Origin: Gemmatimonadaceae bacterium
GTDB lineage: Bacteria > Gemmatimonadota > Gemmatimonadetes > Gemmatimonadales > Gemmatimonadaceae
DNA: 10,047 nt
Direction of reading: 5' to 3'
Assembly (NCBI GenBank): GCA_025357975.1
Contig: JANYKY010000136.1
Span: 1-10,047, forward strand
A program made the position numbers and the translations under genes. Below are positions 1-6,215 of the stretch, in pieces; positions within the stretch are counted from its first letter, which is position 1; every line of letters starts with the position of its first letter. The notes under the pieces were generated by a model. The model made no database searches. It had not been told where the DNA came from and saw only the letters and a list, made by a program, of their open reading frames with translations.

Positions 1-17
1 GGGCACCTTGCGGCTCG

Positions 18-569
18 TTACCGAGCGCGCCGCACTACTCCGCACGCAATCCTCGCCCCTGAGTTGCCCGCCGGCTGCGACATCTGATCGTCTGCGGCAG
101 CATGGATCACGATCGTGCTGCCGTCAGCGTCGAACAATGAAGTCGACCCTTCGGTAAGCGATATTCGATCGGTTGCAAACGATGCGTGACCTGTTCCATC
201 TGCGGAGACTGCCAGGTTTGGCGCGTCGCCTCCATGAGGTCCCACCGGATTGTCCAATCCATGTTGCCTGCCGAGTGGATTGAAATGCGCGCCCGCCGCA
301 GCGAACGCAGCAGCTGGCGACGAATCGCAATTGCCGACCGCGTGAAAGTGAAGACCATGGGAACCTGGCGGCATGCCGCTCACTTTGATGTCCACATGAA
401 CGACGTTCTCCATATCCTGCCACATCTCAGCGGTGGCTTTCTGCTCGCCGCTTGCGTTAGCAATGGTCGCATATGCAACCGCGACGCGATCGGAGTGCGC
501 TGGAGCATGCGCACAGCCGCTGACGGCCACGACAAGAGCGATCGCCGTGAGAATAATCCTGGAATTCAT
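18..569 (-). CDS. sodC: Cu/Zn superoxide dismutase, lipoprotein (SodC)
   Basis: Dismutes superoxide to hydrogen peroxide and oxygen outside the cytoplasm. The 183-residue product starts with a lipoprotein signal: hydrophobic residues 5-16, then VSGC with lipidation Cys19. The mature part carries the full family signature. The Cu ligands are His74, His76, bridging His95 and His156. The Zn ligands are His95, His103, His112 and Asp115. The disulfide pair is Cys81/Cys176, and Arg173 is the likely active-site arginine. The ATG at 569 is chosen because it directly precedes the signal peptide and has GTGAGG about 6 nt upstream. The frame stays open further upstream, but that stretch overlaps the SGNH gene and is not protein-like. 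Its ATG overlaps the stop of the SGNH gene by one base (TAATG), so translation is probably coupled and it is the last visible gene of the operon. Family assignment is very secure; the link to carbamoylation is only positional. Confidence 0.96.
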   Translation of the reverse strand: MNSRIILTAIALVVAVSGCAHAPAHSDRVAVAYATIANASGEQKATAEMWQDMENVVHVDIKVSGMPPGSHGLHFHAVGNCDSSPAAAFAAAGAHFNPLGRQHGLDNPVGPHGGDAPNLAVSADGTGHASFATDRISLTEGSTSLFDADGSTIVIHAAADDQMSQPAGNSGARIACGVVRRAR

Positions 570-2509
570 TAGCGCCTCACCATACCTATAGTTGTCATCC
601 ATTGAGCAAGTCCCGGAAAGTTCGGAGCGACCTGCACGAGTCTCAACGCTGTACTCTGCGCATGCGGAAGGTCGCGCGATAGGCCGTATGCGAGAGAAAG
701 CTGGTACAGCGCGGGCGCCATGTTGGGCGCCATCTGAGTGGCGCGACCAAAGTACTGGATCGCACGGGGAACCTCTTTCATCTGCATCGCAACCACGCCA
801 AGGCCGTACGCGGTCAAGGCAGACGGTTCCAGAGCAAACGCTTTTTCGAGATACGGCCGAGCCAGCTCGGGGTGATTTCCGGCAAGCCACGCACGCCCGG
901 CAAAACGGTATGCGACCTCAATTCCGGGCTCGTCCCTGATAAGTCCATCATACTCGGCGACAGCGCTATCCGGCTTGTCGCGAGCTGAATAAGCCTGCGC
1001 AGCCATCATTTTCGCCTGCGCCCACGCCATTCCACCACGCGATTCGTTGAATGCGATGCTATCGAGCAGGTCGACAGGGTGATACGTGCCTCGATAGTCC
1101 TGGTTCTTCGAAACGGGAACGAACGGCCAACGTGTTGTCACTGTTCGAATCGTGTGATACGCGATGCGCTGATCGAGCGGGGTCAGTTTCATTCGCTTTG
1201 TGTATTCGTCCCACGCAGCTAGACGTGTAGTGTCCGATTTGCGGCCGAGAAAATTTGCTTTCTTCAGGGCATCGAAATAGAGCTGCGCGATCAATACATA
1301 ACCGCGCTGGTTTGGGTGCACGTGCTCCAGAAAAAGATCGAATCCCGGAATCCCGTACTGTGCTGATGCAGCAAATCCTTCAACCACCGGCACGTAAGTC
1401 GCTCCGCTTTCGCGAGCAACTTTCTGCACCAGAGGTTGAAATTCTCCCGGCGCGCGAAACCTGATCACGTCGAGATCACGTGCCTTGCCGAATTGCTTTG
1501 CGGCCAGCCCCGTGTCACCCGCGGCGAGAGAAGCCTTCGCCAGAAAAAATTGCTTTGTCGCGTTACTATCCGGCGGCGCAGCATTGGGCCCGAACGGAGC
1601 AAGGTCCCGCAGGTTGCTCGGCGTGCTCCCGACAAACACAGGTATCCCTGCACGGCGAAACAATCCGATCGCGTAGCGAAGATTGCTCTCGTACTGAGCT
1701 ACACCACGCTTGTAGGTGGCGTCTCCAAGAACAATCCGCTGATTACTGACAACGCTTTCCATGCGGCTCGCGTCAGCCTCAATCTCTTTCGTCGATCGGC
1801 CGCCATGAACTAGCGCGAACGTCTTGCTCACAGCGTTTCTCAGGAGCAGAAAAGTCCTGAAGTTCTGCAGACGCAGGTAGAGTCGCACGAACGATGGGAA
1901 TGACCCAAGCGATTCAGTAGAACCTGCGCCGAGCGCACCGTAGTACTCATTGTGCCCGGCGTAAATGAGAACCCCGTCAGGTCTCTCGCGAATTACATCG
2001 CGCGCCAGATCGGCGATGGCGAATGTGTTCGTCGCCGCCATTCCGAGATTGATTACTTCGACTGTGTCGTTTGGGAGAACGTCGCTGAGTGCGTCCCTGA
2101 TCACGCGAGCGAAGGTTCCATTGGGTGGATACGGAAATCCGGCCGCGGATGACTCTCCCATGACGAACAGCCGCATCGAATGCGCTGGCTTTCGCACGAG
2201 AAACGCATCCCCGGGCGGCGACGGCGGATATTGCTCGTCGGGGAAATAACGCTTGCCAACGTTTTCGCTCGGAACCTTGTAGACACCGTGGAGCGCAGGC
2301 GGTGTCTCGAAGGCCGATAGATCGCCGCCATACCCACCCATGCGGAGACCAATCTCCAGCAGTCCGACGAGTACGAACGGAAGAAGCAAAGTTATCGCAA
2401 GAAAAAGTGCAGCCTTTTCACGCGACAGCGGCACCTTTTGCGCTGGAGGGCCAGGAGGCCTCGCCCTGTCCGACCTGGCGTCGAGTTTTTTCCTGCGCGC
2501 CACTCCCAC
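569..2509 (-). CDS. Membrane-anchored SGNH/GDSL hydrolase with C-terminal TPR repeats (SxtL-like position)
   Basis: Probable esterase/acyl-hydrolase of 646 residues. A basic N-terminal tail (1-33) is followed by one membrane helix (about 34-56), which should place the catalytic domain in the periplasm. SGNH blocks are visible: block I VMGESSAAG with nucleophile Ser120, block II NLGMAATN (Gly156), block III GHNE (Gly185, Asn187) and block V LEHVHPN with His398. The usual Asp three residues before the His is Glu395. Residues 313-355 form a helical, TPR-like insert within the hydrolase part. Residues about 495-640 are TPR-like helices with small/large periodicity. The start is GTG directly after the TAG of the DUF5989 gene; another GTG two codons later is possible and neither has a clear ribosome binding site. 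It lies fourth in the carbamoyltransferase operon, the place held by the GDSL lipase SxtL in saxitoxin clusters, so removal of a carbamoyl or other ester is a fair guess. The substrate is unknown. Confidence 0.9.
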   Translation of the reverse strand: MGVARRKKLDARSDRARPPGPPAQKVPLSREKAALFLAITLLLPFVLVGLLEIGLRMGGYGGDLSAFETPPALHGVYKVPSENVGKRYFPDEQYPPSPPGDAFLVRKPAHSMRLFVMGESSAAGFPYPPNGTFARVIRDALSDVLPNDTVEVINLGMAATNTFAIADLARDVIRERPDGVLIYAGHNEYYGALGAGSTESLGSFPSFVRLYLRLQNFRTFLLLRNAVSKTFALVHGGRSTKEIEADASRMESVVSNQRIVLGDATYKRGVAQYESNLRYAIGLFRRAGIPVFVGSTPSNLRDLAPFGPNAAPPDSNATKQFFLAKASLAAGDTGLAAKQFGKARDLDVIRFRAPGEFQPLVQKVARESGATYVPVVEGFAASAQYGIPGFDLFLEHVHPNQRGYVLIAQLYFDALKKANFLGRKSDTTRLAAWDEYTKRMKLTPLDQRIAYHTIRTVTTRWPFVPVSKNQDYRGTYHPVDLLDSIAFNESRGGMAWAQAKMMAAQAYSARDKPDSAVAEYDGLIRDEPGIEVAYRFAGRAWLAGNHPELARPYLEKAFALEPSALTAYGLGVVAMQMKEVPRAIQYFGRATQMAPNMAPALYQLSLAYGLSRDLPHAQSTALRLVQVAPNFPGLAQWMTTIGMVRR

Positions 2510-2668
2510 CTAGAAGATGGTATAGATAAACGGCGCCAGCGCGGAGCCCTGCGCGAAAACGAGGAGACCGCCAACGACCACCAAAACGATGAGAATCGGC
2601 AGCAGCCACAGCTTTTTCCGCTCTCTCATGAACGCCCACAACTCTCCCATCAAACCGCCAGAAGCCAT
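2510..2668 (-). CDS. DUF5989 family small membrane protein
   Basis: A 52-residue peptide matching the DUF5989 pattern from memory: GELWAFMRERKK, a single membrane helix (about residues 21-39) and the ending FAQGSALAPFIYTIF. The RERKK block before the helix suggests the N-terminus is cytoplasmic. The ATG at 2668 is preceded by AGGGG about 7 nt upstream. A second Met at residue 7 is a less likely start. It begins 10 nt after the SxtJ-like gene stops, and its own TAG touches the GTG of the SGNH hydrolase. The family occurs beside carbamoyltransferases and SGNH hydrolases, which suggests a scaffold or membrane-recruitment role for the complex; no activity is known to me. It may correspond to sxtK of the saxitoxin cluster, but I cannot confirm that homology here. 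Confidence 0.88.
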   Translation of the reverse strand: MASGGLMGELWAFMRERKKLWLLPILIVLVVVGGLLVFAQGSALAPFIYTIF

Positions 2669-2678
2669 CTCATCACCC

Positions 2679-3092
2679 CTAGAATTGTCTTTCCATCCGA
2701 CTGCGAGCGGCTGCCTTCTCCAATTTCTTGCGCCCGACCCAGTAGCTGTTTGCGACCGGCTTGTGCACGAGGGGATTTCCCGCGACCAGCCGTCGAACCA
2801 GGCCGATCGGCGTAAGCACGACAAAGTACACGATAGACATGAAGACTGGCGTTGTAACGCGCGACATTGCATGCGCGAGACCCATCCATGCCCGTTCGAC
2901 AGGTTCGAGCCGGGCCGGGATTGCCAGGGCAGCGGCTTGAAAGAAAATGGCCAGCGTCCCAAACGCAATCGATGTCGTCGGCCTGTGTCGAAGGTACCCG
3001 ATTGCAGCGAGCACTGCAAAAGCCACTGCAAGAGTAGTGGCGAAACGCTTCCCTTTCGCGGCCGTGTAGACAGAGTCGGATGTGCTTTTCAA
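2679..3092 (-). CDS. SxtJ-like integral membrane protein
   Basis: A 137-residue membrane protein resembling the SxtJ family. Predicted helices are about 17-34, 40-59 and 80-98, followed by a basic C-terminal tail (SYWVGRKK at 116-123, then alternating Lys/Arg/Ala). The helix 2-3 linker is amphipathic and contains PARLEPVERAWMGLAHAM. The start is TTG at 3092: the codon just before it is an in-frame TAG, and the next candidate start would remove the first membrane helix. No good ribosome binding site is seen, so translation probably re-initiates after the carbamoyltransferase stop 4 nt upstream. SxtJ follows the carbamoyltransferase SxtI in saxitoxin clusters and its relatives keep that neighbour in unrelated bacteria. 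A role as membrane partner or substrate/product channel of the carbamoyltransferase is inference; no catalytic motif is visible. Confidence 0.87.
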   Translation of the reverse strand: MKSTSDSVYTAAKGKRFATTLAVAFAVLAAIGYLRHRPTTSIAFGTLAIFFQAAALAIPARLEPVERAWMGLAHAMSRVTTPVFMSIVYFVVLTPIGLVRRLVAGNPLVHKPVANSYWVGRKKLEKAAARSRMERQF

Positions 3093-3096
3093 CTAT

Positions 3097-4926
3097 TCAG
3101 TCCAGGGGAATTGAATTCTGCCACGCATCGTCGTCGAAATCGGGCTGCGCTTTTTTTGAAAGGATGAACGAGCCGACGGCTAGATAGTCGAGATGAGTCC
3201 GCATGAAGCAGCGATACGCATCCTCCGGCGTACAAACGATTGGCTCGCCCCGCACATTGAAAGAAGTATTCACGAGTAGCGGGCAGCTCGTGATCCTGTC
3301 GAATTCGGTAATTAACGCGAAATAAAATGGAGTACGCTCTGCAGTCACTGTTTGAATGCGAGCGGAGTAATCAAGGTGAGTCACCGCCGGAATATCTGAC
3401 CGTGGAATGTTGAGGCGATCGATTCCCCACTGGTCCCCAACGGGTTTCTTACTCGTGATTCGCCGCCTGGCCAGCACTGGTGCGACAACCAGCATGTACG
3501 GAGACTCGCCCTCGAGCTCGAAATACTCTGGCGCGCGCTCCGCCAGCACACTTGGCGCGAAAGGACGAAATCCTTCGCGGAACTTCACTTTCAGATTTAT
3601 GAGTGACTGCATGCGCGGACTTCGCGGATCAGCGAGAATGCTTCGCGCGCCCAGCGCTCGCGGGCCGAACTCCATGCGCCCCTGAAACCACCCGACGACG
3701 TTCTCTTCCGCAAGCAATCGAGCTGTGCGTGCAAGGAGATCTGCCGTCGTCACACGTTCGAACACGGCGCCTGCCGCTGTGAGTGCCGCTTCAATCTCGT
3801 CGTCACTGTATGATGGGCCCAGCTCCGCTCCTTTCATTCCATCGGGATAAACGACACGGCGCTTTTCGTCAAAATGGCGATACCAGCCGAGGAGTGCCGC
3901 GCCGAGCGCGCCCCCAGCGTCTCCGGCGGCGGGTTGAATCCACACGCTGTCAAAAGAACTTTCCCTTACGACGCGGCCGTTCGCCACAGCGTTCAATGCG
4001 ACACCACCAGCAAGACAAAGTCTTGGTATTCCCGTAAGGTTGCGGGCGGTACGCGCCATGCGCAGCACGATCTCCTCGCACACCACCTGAATGCTTCGGG
4101 CGAGATCCATCTCGCGTTGCGTCAGCGCTGATTCAGCAATCCGAGGCGGGCCTCCGAACAGGTCATCGAAGGCTCCAGTCGTCATCGTCAGCCCGCTCAG
4201 GTAGTTGAAATACTTCTGGTCGAGAACAAACGAGCCATCTTCGCGCAGGTCGATGAGATGCTTGTAAATCGCGTCTACGTACCTCGGCTCGCCGTACGGA
4301 GCGAGGCCCATGATTTTGTACTCGCCCGAATTCACCTTGAATCCGGCTTGATACGTAAACGCGGAGTAGAGAAGGCCCAGCGAGTCGGGCCATTGGAGCT
4401 CCCTGATCAGCTCGATGTCATTGCCCGTTCCAATTCCGATGGACGCGGTTGCCCATTCACCGACGCCATCGACCGTAAGGATTGCGGCTTCGTCGAAGGG
4501 CGATGGAAAAAAGGCGCTCGCAGCGTGCGACTCGTGGTGCTCAGCGTAGAGAAGTTTGCCGTCGAACTTACCGAGGCCGTCGCGAATCGCTTTGTCTGTA
4601 TAGAGTTTTTCTTTCACCCACAGCGGGCCTGCTTTCAGGAACGAGCTGAAGCCGCGAGGCGCAACACCTATATATGTCTCGAGGATTCTTTCGAACTTGA
4701 TCAGGGGCTTGTCGTAGAACACGACAGCCTCGAGATCGTTTACCGCGATGCCTGCACGAGCAAGGCAGAAGTCGATCGCCTCCGCGGGAAATGCGTCGTC
4801 TCCCTTTTTGCGCGTAAAGCGCTCTTCCTGCGCGGCGGCGATGATCTCCCCGTCGCGGATGAGACAAGCCGCGCTATCGTGATAGAATGCGGAGACTCCG
4901 AGAATGTGTCGCGCGACAGAAGGCAT
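3097..4926 (-). CDS. Carbamoyltransferase, NodU/CmcH/SxtI family
   Basis: Cytosolic O-carbamoyltransferase of 609 residues, the usual family length, with no signal or membrane segment. The family makes carbamoyl-AMP from carbamoyl phosphate and ATP in a Kae1/YrdC-related architecture and then transfers the carbamoyl group to a hydroxyl. N-terminal domain motifs: SAFYHDSAA (12-20), HHESHAASAFF with metal-binding-type histidines 130, 131 and 134, VDGVGEW (152-158), SGEYKIMGLAPYG (200-212), LAGGVALNAVANG (305-317) and GDAGGALGAA (335-344). C-terminal domain motifs: GRMEFGPRALGARS (416-429), REGFRPFAPSV (450-460) and LVNTSFNVRGEPIV (551-564). The ATG at 4926 gives the expected short lead before ILGVSAFYHD; its ribosome binding site is weak. 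It is first in a five-gene operon. The acceptor is unknown: relatives act on Nod factors, cephems, aminoglycosides and saxitoxin, and the membrane partners here point to an envelope-linked substrate. Confidence 0.96.
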   Translation of the reverse strand: MPSVARHILGVSAFYHDSAACLIRDGEIIAAAQEERFTRKKGDDAFPAEAIDFCLARAGIAVNDLEAVVFYDKPLIKFERILETYIGVAPRGFSSFLKAGPLWVKEKLYTDKAIRDGLGKFDGKLLYAEHHESHAASAFFPSPFDEAAILTVDGVGEWATASIGIGTGNDIELIRELQWPDSLGLLYSAFTYQAGFKVNSGEYKIMGLAPYGEPRYVDAIYKHLIDLREDGSFVLDQKYFNYLSGLTMTTGAFDDLFGGPPRIAESALTQREMDLARSIQVVCEEIVLRMARTARNLTGIPRLCLAGGVALNAVANGRVVRESSFDSVWIQPAAGDAGGALGAALLGWYRHFDEKRRVVYPDGMKGAELGPSYSDDEIEAALTAAGAVFERVTTADLLARTARLLAEENVVGWFQGRMEFGPRALGARSILADPRSPRMQSLINLKVKFREGFRPFAPSVLAERAPEYFELEGESPYMLVVAPVLARRRITSKKPVGDQWGIDRLNIPRSDIPAVTHLDYSARIQTVTAERTPFYFALITEFDRITSCPLLVNTSFNVRGEPIVCTPEDAYRCFMRTHLDYLAVGSFILSKKAQPDFDDDAWQNSIPLD

Positions 4927-5019
4927 CGCGCGAAAACTGCCACGGTTGTTTTTTCGCGCAAGCCGCGATCTCGAGCGCGATCACCGCCTGGGATCACCCA
5001 AACACATAACGCGCGAAAC
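4927..5019 (-). promoter_or_regulatory. Leader/promoter region of the carbamoyltransferase operon with short repeats
   Basis: This gap must contain the promoter of the five-gene operon, but I see no convincing -35/-10 pair. It holds a perfect 9-bp inverted repeat, GCGCGAAAA (4928-4936) and TTTTCGCGC (4951-4959), ending one base before the start codon. GCGCGAAA recurs at 5011-5018. GATCACC is repeated at 4979-4985 and 4992-4998, and CGCGATC at 4964-4970 and 4976-4982. A regulatory role is inferred from position and symmetry. Confidence 0.45.
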
Positions 5020-5093
5020 AAAGCGCACGAAGAATGTGAAGAACACGCAGCGCCACAACCGATTTTGACTGGTTGCGCCCCTTCGTGCGCTTT
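5020..5093 (-). terminator. Nested stem-loop, probable terminator of the YceI gene
   Basis: A perfect 13-bp inverted repeat, AAAGCGCACGAAG (5020-5032) and CTTCGTGCGCTTT (5081-5093), encloses a smaller CAACC/GGTTG stem (5056-5060 with 5071-5075). Read on the minus strand it begins 11 nt after the YceI stop codon, and its 3' arm ends in TTT followed by GTTTC, a short broken U-tract. The plus-strand side ends in TTTT, so it could act in both directions. The long interior loop makes it an unusual rather than textbook intrinsic terminator. Confidence 0.6.
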
Positions 5094-5104
5094 TGCCCAG
5101 CGGG

Positions 5105-5665
5105 TCAAGCAGCGGCGGTGAACTCCACGTCGACGGAAATCTTGATATCATCTCCAAGTACCCAGCCACCGGCCTCGAGTGCCTGGTTATAAGTCAGGCC
5201 GAAGTCGCGACGGTCGATCTTGCCCTTGGCGCTGAAACCAATTCGCTGTCCGCCCCACGGATCAACCACTGCGCCTTCGTTGGTCACGTCAAGGACAATC
5301 TCTCTCGTCACTTCGCGAATGGTGAGATCGCCGTAAAGCTTGAATTCATCGGCGACGTCGCCGTCAATCTTCTTCCCCTTGAAGAGGATTGCCGGGTACT
5401 TCTCCGCCTGGAAAAAATCGGCCGAGCGAAGGTGCGTGTCGCGTTGCGCCTGCCTCGTGTCCACAGAAGCGGTGCCAATCGACACATCGAGGGAGAAGTT
5501 TTCGGGTTCGTTGATGTTGCCCGAGAGCTCGCCCGAGACATCGCTGAAATGACCTTTCACGGTCGAAATCATGAGATGCTTCACCGCGAATTCCACTCCG
5601 GTGTGCGTGCTATCGATTTTCCAGGTCTTGACGGTGTTGCTGGTTGTTGTGTCTGTCTGTGTCAT
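5105..5665 (-). CDS. YceI family lipocalin-like protein, cytoplasmic form
   Basis: A 186-residue beta-barrel protein of the YceI family; the structurally studied members bind polyprenyl (isoprenoid) chains. Motifs in order: IDSTHTGVEFAVKHL (17-31), VKGHFSDVSGEL (36-47), DTRQAQRDTHLRSADFF (69-85), GDLTIREVTREI (112-123), KIDRRDFGL (149-157) and GGWVLGDDIKISVDVEF (166-182). There is no signal peptide, unlike E. coli YceI, so it is probably cytosolic. The ATG at 5665 has GAGG about 9 nt upstream and the residues before it in frame are unlike the family. It lies 76 nt downstream of the MarR gene on the same strand and is probably either its target or co-transcribed with it. Family assignment is strong; the ligand and any role in stress or membrane biology are not shown by the sequence. 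Confidence 0.94.
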   Translation of the reverse strand: MTQTDTTTSNTVKTWKIDSTHTGVEFAVKHLMISTVKGHFSDVSGELSGNINEPENFSLDVSIGTASVDTRQAQRDTHLRSADFFQAEKYPAILFKGKKIDGDVADEFKLYGDLTIREVTREIVLDVTNEGAVVDPWGGQRIGFSAKGKIDRRDFGLTYNQALEAGGWVLGDDIKISVDVEFTAAA

Positions 5666-5693
5666 TGTCGTTGCCTCAATTGTCGAGTGATGA

Positions 5694-5741
5694 GTTATAC
5701 TTACCTGCAGTTTCCATATATGAACCATCTGTCCAAAAAAA
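5694..5741 (-). promoter_or_regulatory. Possible promoter in the MarR-YceI gap
   Basis: Between the MarR stop and the YceI start there is a -10-like TATAAC (5699-5694) that would start a transcript about 20 nt before the YceI ATG. The best -35 candidate, TTCATA, has a long 19-nt spacer. A run of seven T follows the MarR stop on the minus strand, but I see no good stem just before it, so termination is doubtful. GTATAAC partly resembles the half-site of the palindrome upstream of the MarR gene. Confidence 0.3.
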
Positions 5742-6179
5742 CTATCCGAACGCCCCCAAAGCTGACTCCAGCGCCGACCGGTCCGACGGCGAAAGCCGTT
5801 TCGCAAGCTTATCCTGGGCTGCGGTCATTGCTTCGGCCCCTGCAACCTGCTTTTCCGCACCCAACACGGTCAGCTCAGCCCGAACGCTTCGCCGGTCGGC
5901 CGCATCGTCTACGCGCCTTACCAATCCATCCGCTTCGAGGCGATCCACCAGCTGTGTGATATTCGAACGAACACAGCTGAGACGCGCAGCCAGCTCGCTC
6001 AACGTCAACGGCTGTCCGGCCTCAGCCAGCTTTGTCAGCGCGCTCTGTTTGGCCATGGAAAGGCCCAGCTTGTTCAGTGCACCTTCGAGTTCATCCCCGA
6101 TGGTCTGCGCAACATGGAGAAGCGACAGTGTGAAATGAGGCGCCGAGTGCGCCACTGTTGCCGCCGCGTTGTTGTTCAT
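5742..6179 (-). CDS. MarR family transcriptional regulator
   Basis: A 145-residue winged-helix regulator of typical MarR length. Dimerisation helices flank a DNA-binding core: helix 2 LTLSELAARL (58-67), recognition helix CVRSNITQLVDRLEADGLV (70-88) and a wing with the DDAADRRSVRAELT pattern (91-104) including the conserved Asp-Arg-Arg. Cys70 is the only cysteine and sits at the start of the recognition helix. The ATG at 6179 fits the family, with a few polar residues before helix 1, and lies directly behind a strong promoter with essentially no leader. MarR proteins usually repress their own gene and a neighbour, so the YceI gene downstream is the obvious target. The ligand or oxidant it senses is unknown. 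Confidence 0.94.
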   Translation of the reverse strand: MNNNAAATVAHSAPHFTLSLLHVAQTIGDELEGALNKLGLSMAKQSALTKLAEAGQPLTLSELAARLSCVRSNITQLVDRLEADGLVRRVDDAADRRSVRAELTVLGAEKQVAGAEAMTAAQDKLAKRLSPSDRSALESALGAFG

Positions 6180-6182
6180 GTA

Positions 6183-6214
6183 TGTATAATACAGCGCGTC
6201 ACATCCCGCGTCAA
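6183..6214 (-). promoter_or_regulatory. Sigma-70-like promoter of the MarR gene with overlapping palindrome
   Basis: On the minus strand, TTGACG (6214-6209) is followed after exactly 17 nt by TATTAT (6191-6186), each one mismatch from consensus. The -10 box ends 6 nt before the MarR ATG, so the predicted start of transcription is at or within a base or two of the A of ATG. The perfect 11-nt palindrome TGTATTATACA (6193-6183) covers the -10 and is a candidate operator for self-repression. The -35 box begins 2 nt after the stop codon of the upstream helicase gene. Confidence 0.75.
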
Positions 6215-6215
6215 G

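Larger units (their letters stand above)
18..4926 (-). other. Putative operon: carbamoyltransferase, SxtJ-like, DUF5989, SGNH-TPR hydrolase, sodC
   Basis: Five co-directional genes have gaps of 4, 10, 0 and -1 nt, with no room for internal promoters or terminators except inside coding sequence. Three of the four downstream genes have poor or no ribosome binding sites, or start at the previous stop codon, which fits translational coupling. The 178-bp gap upstream of 4926 and the terminator-like hairpin within it mark the probable operon start. Confidence 0.85.

Noticed and set aside
570..890. Open frame extending sodC upstream by 107 codons
   Set aside because: It lies inside the SGNH hydrolase gene, is Arg/Ser-rich and unlike any SodC. 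The signal peptide and ribosome binding site place the start at 569.
569..4926. A saxitoxin or other toxin biosynthesis cluster
   Set aside because: Only the carbamoyltransferase-linked block is present. No polyketide, amidinotransferase or oxygenase gene is visible, so toxin production is not supported.
4258..5121. Long plus-strand open frame of 287 codons
   Set aside because: Antisense to the well-supported carbamoyltransferase gene and with no recognisable motif; a mirror of its codon bias.
5735..5744. Seven T directly after the MarR stop as an intrinsic terminator
   Set aside because: No stable stem ends just before the T-run; only a 4-bp stem lies more than 20 nt upstream.
5093..5959. 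Plus-strand open frame of 288 codons
   Set aside because: Antisense to YceI and MarR, both of which carry clear family motifs; its product looks unstructured.
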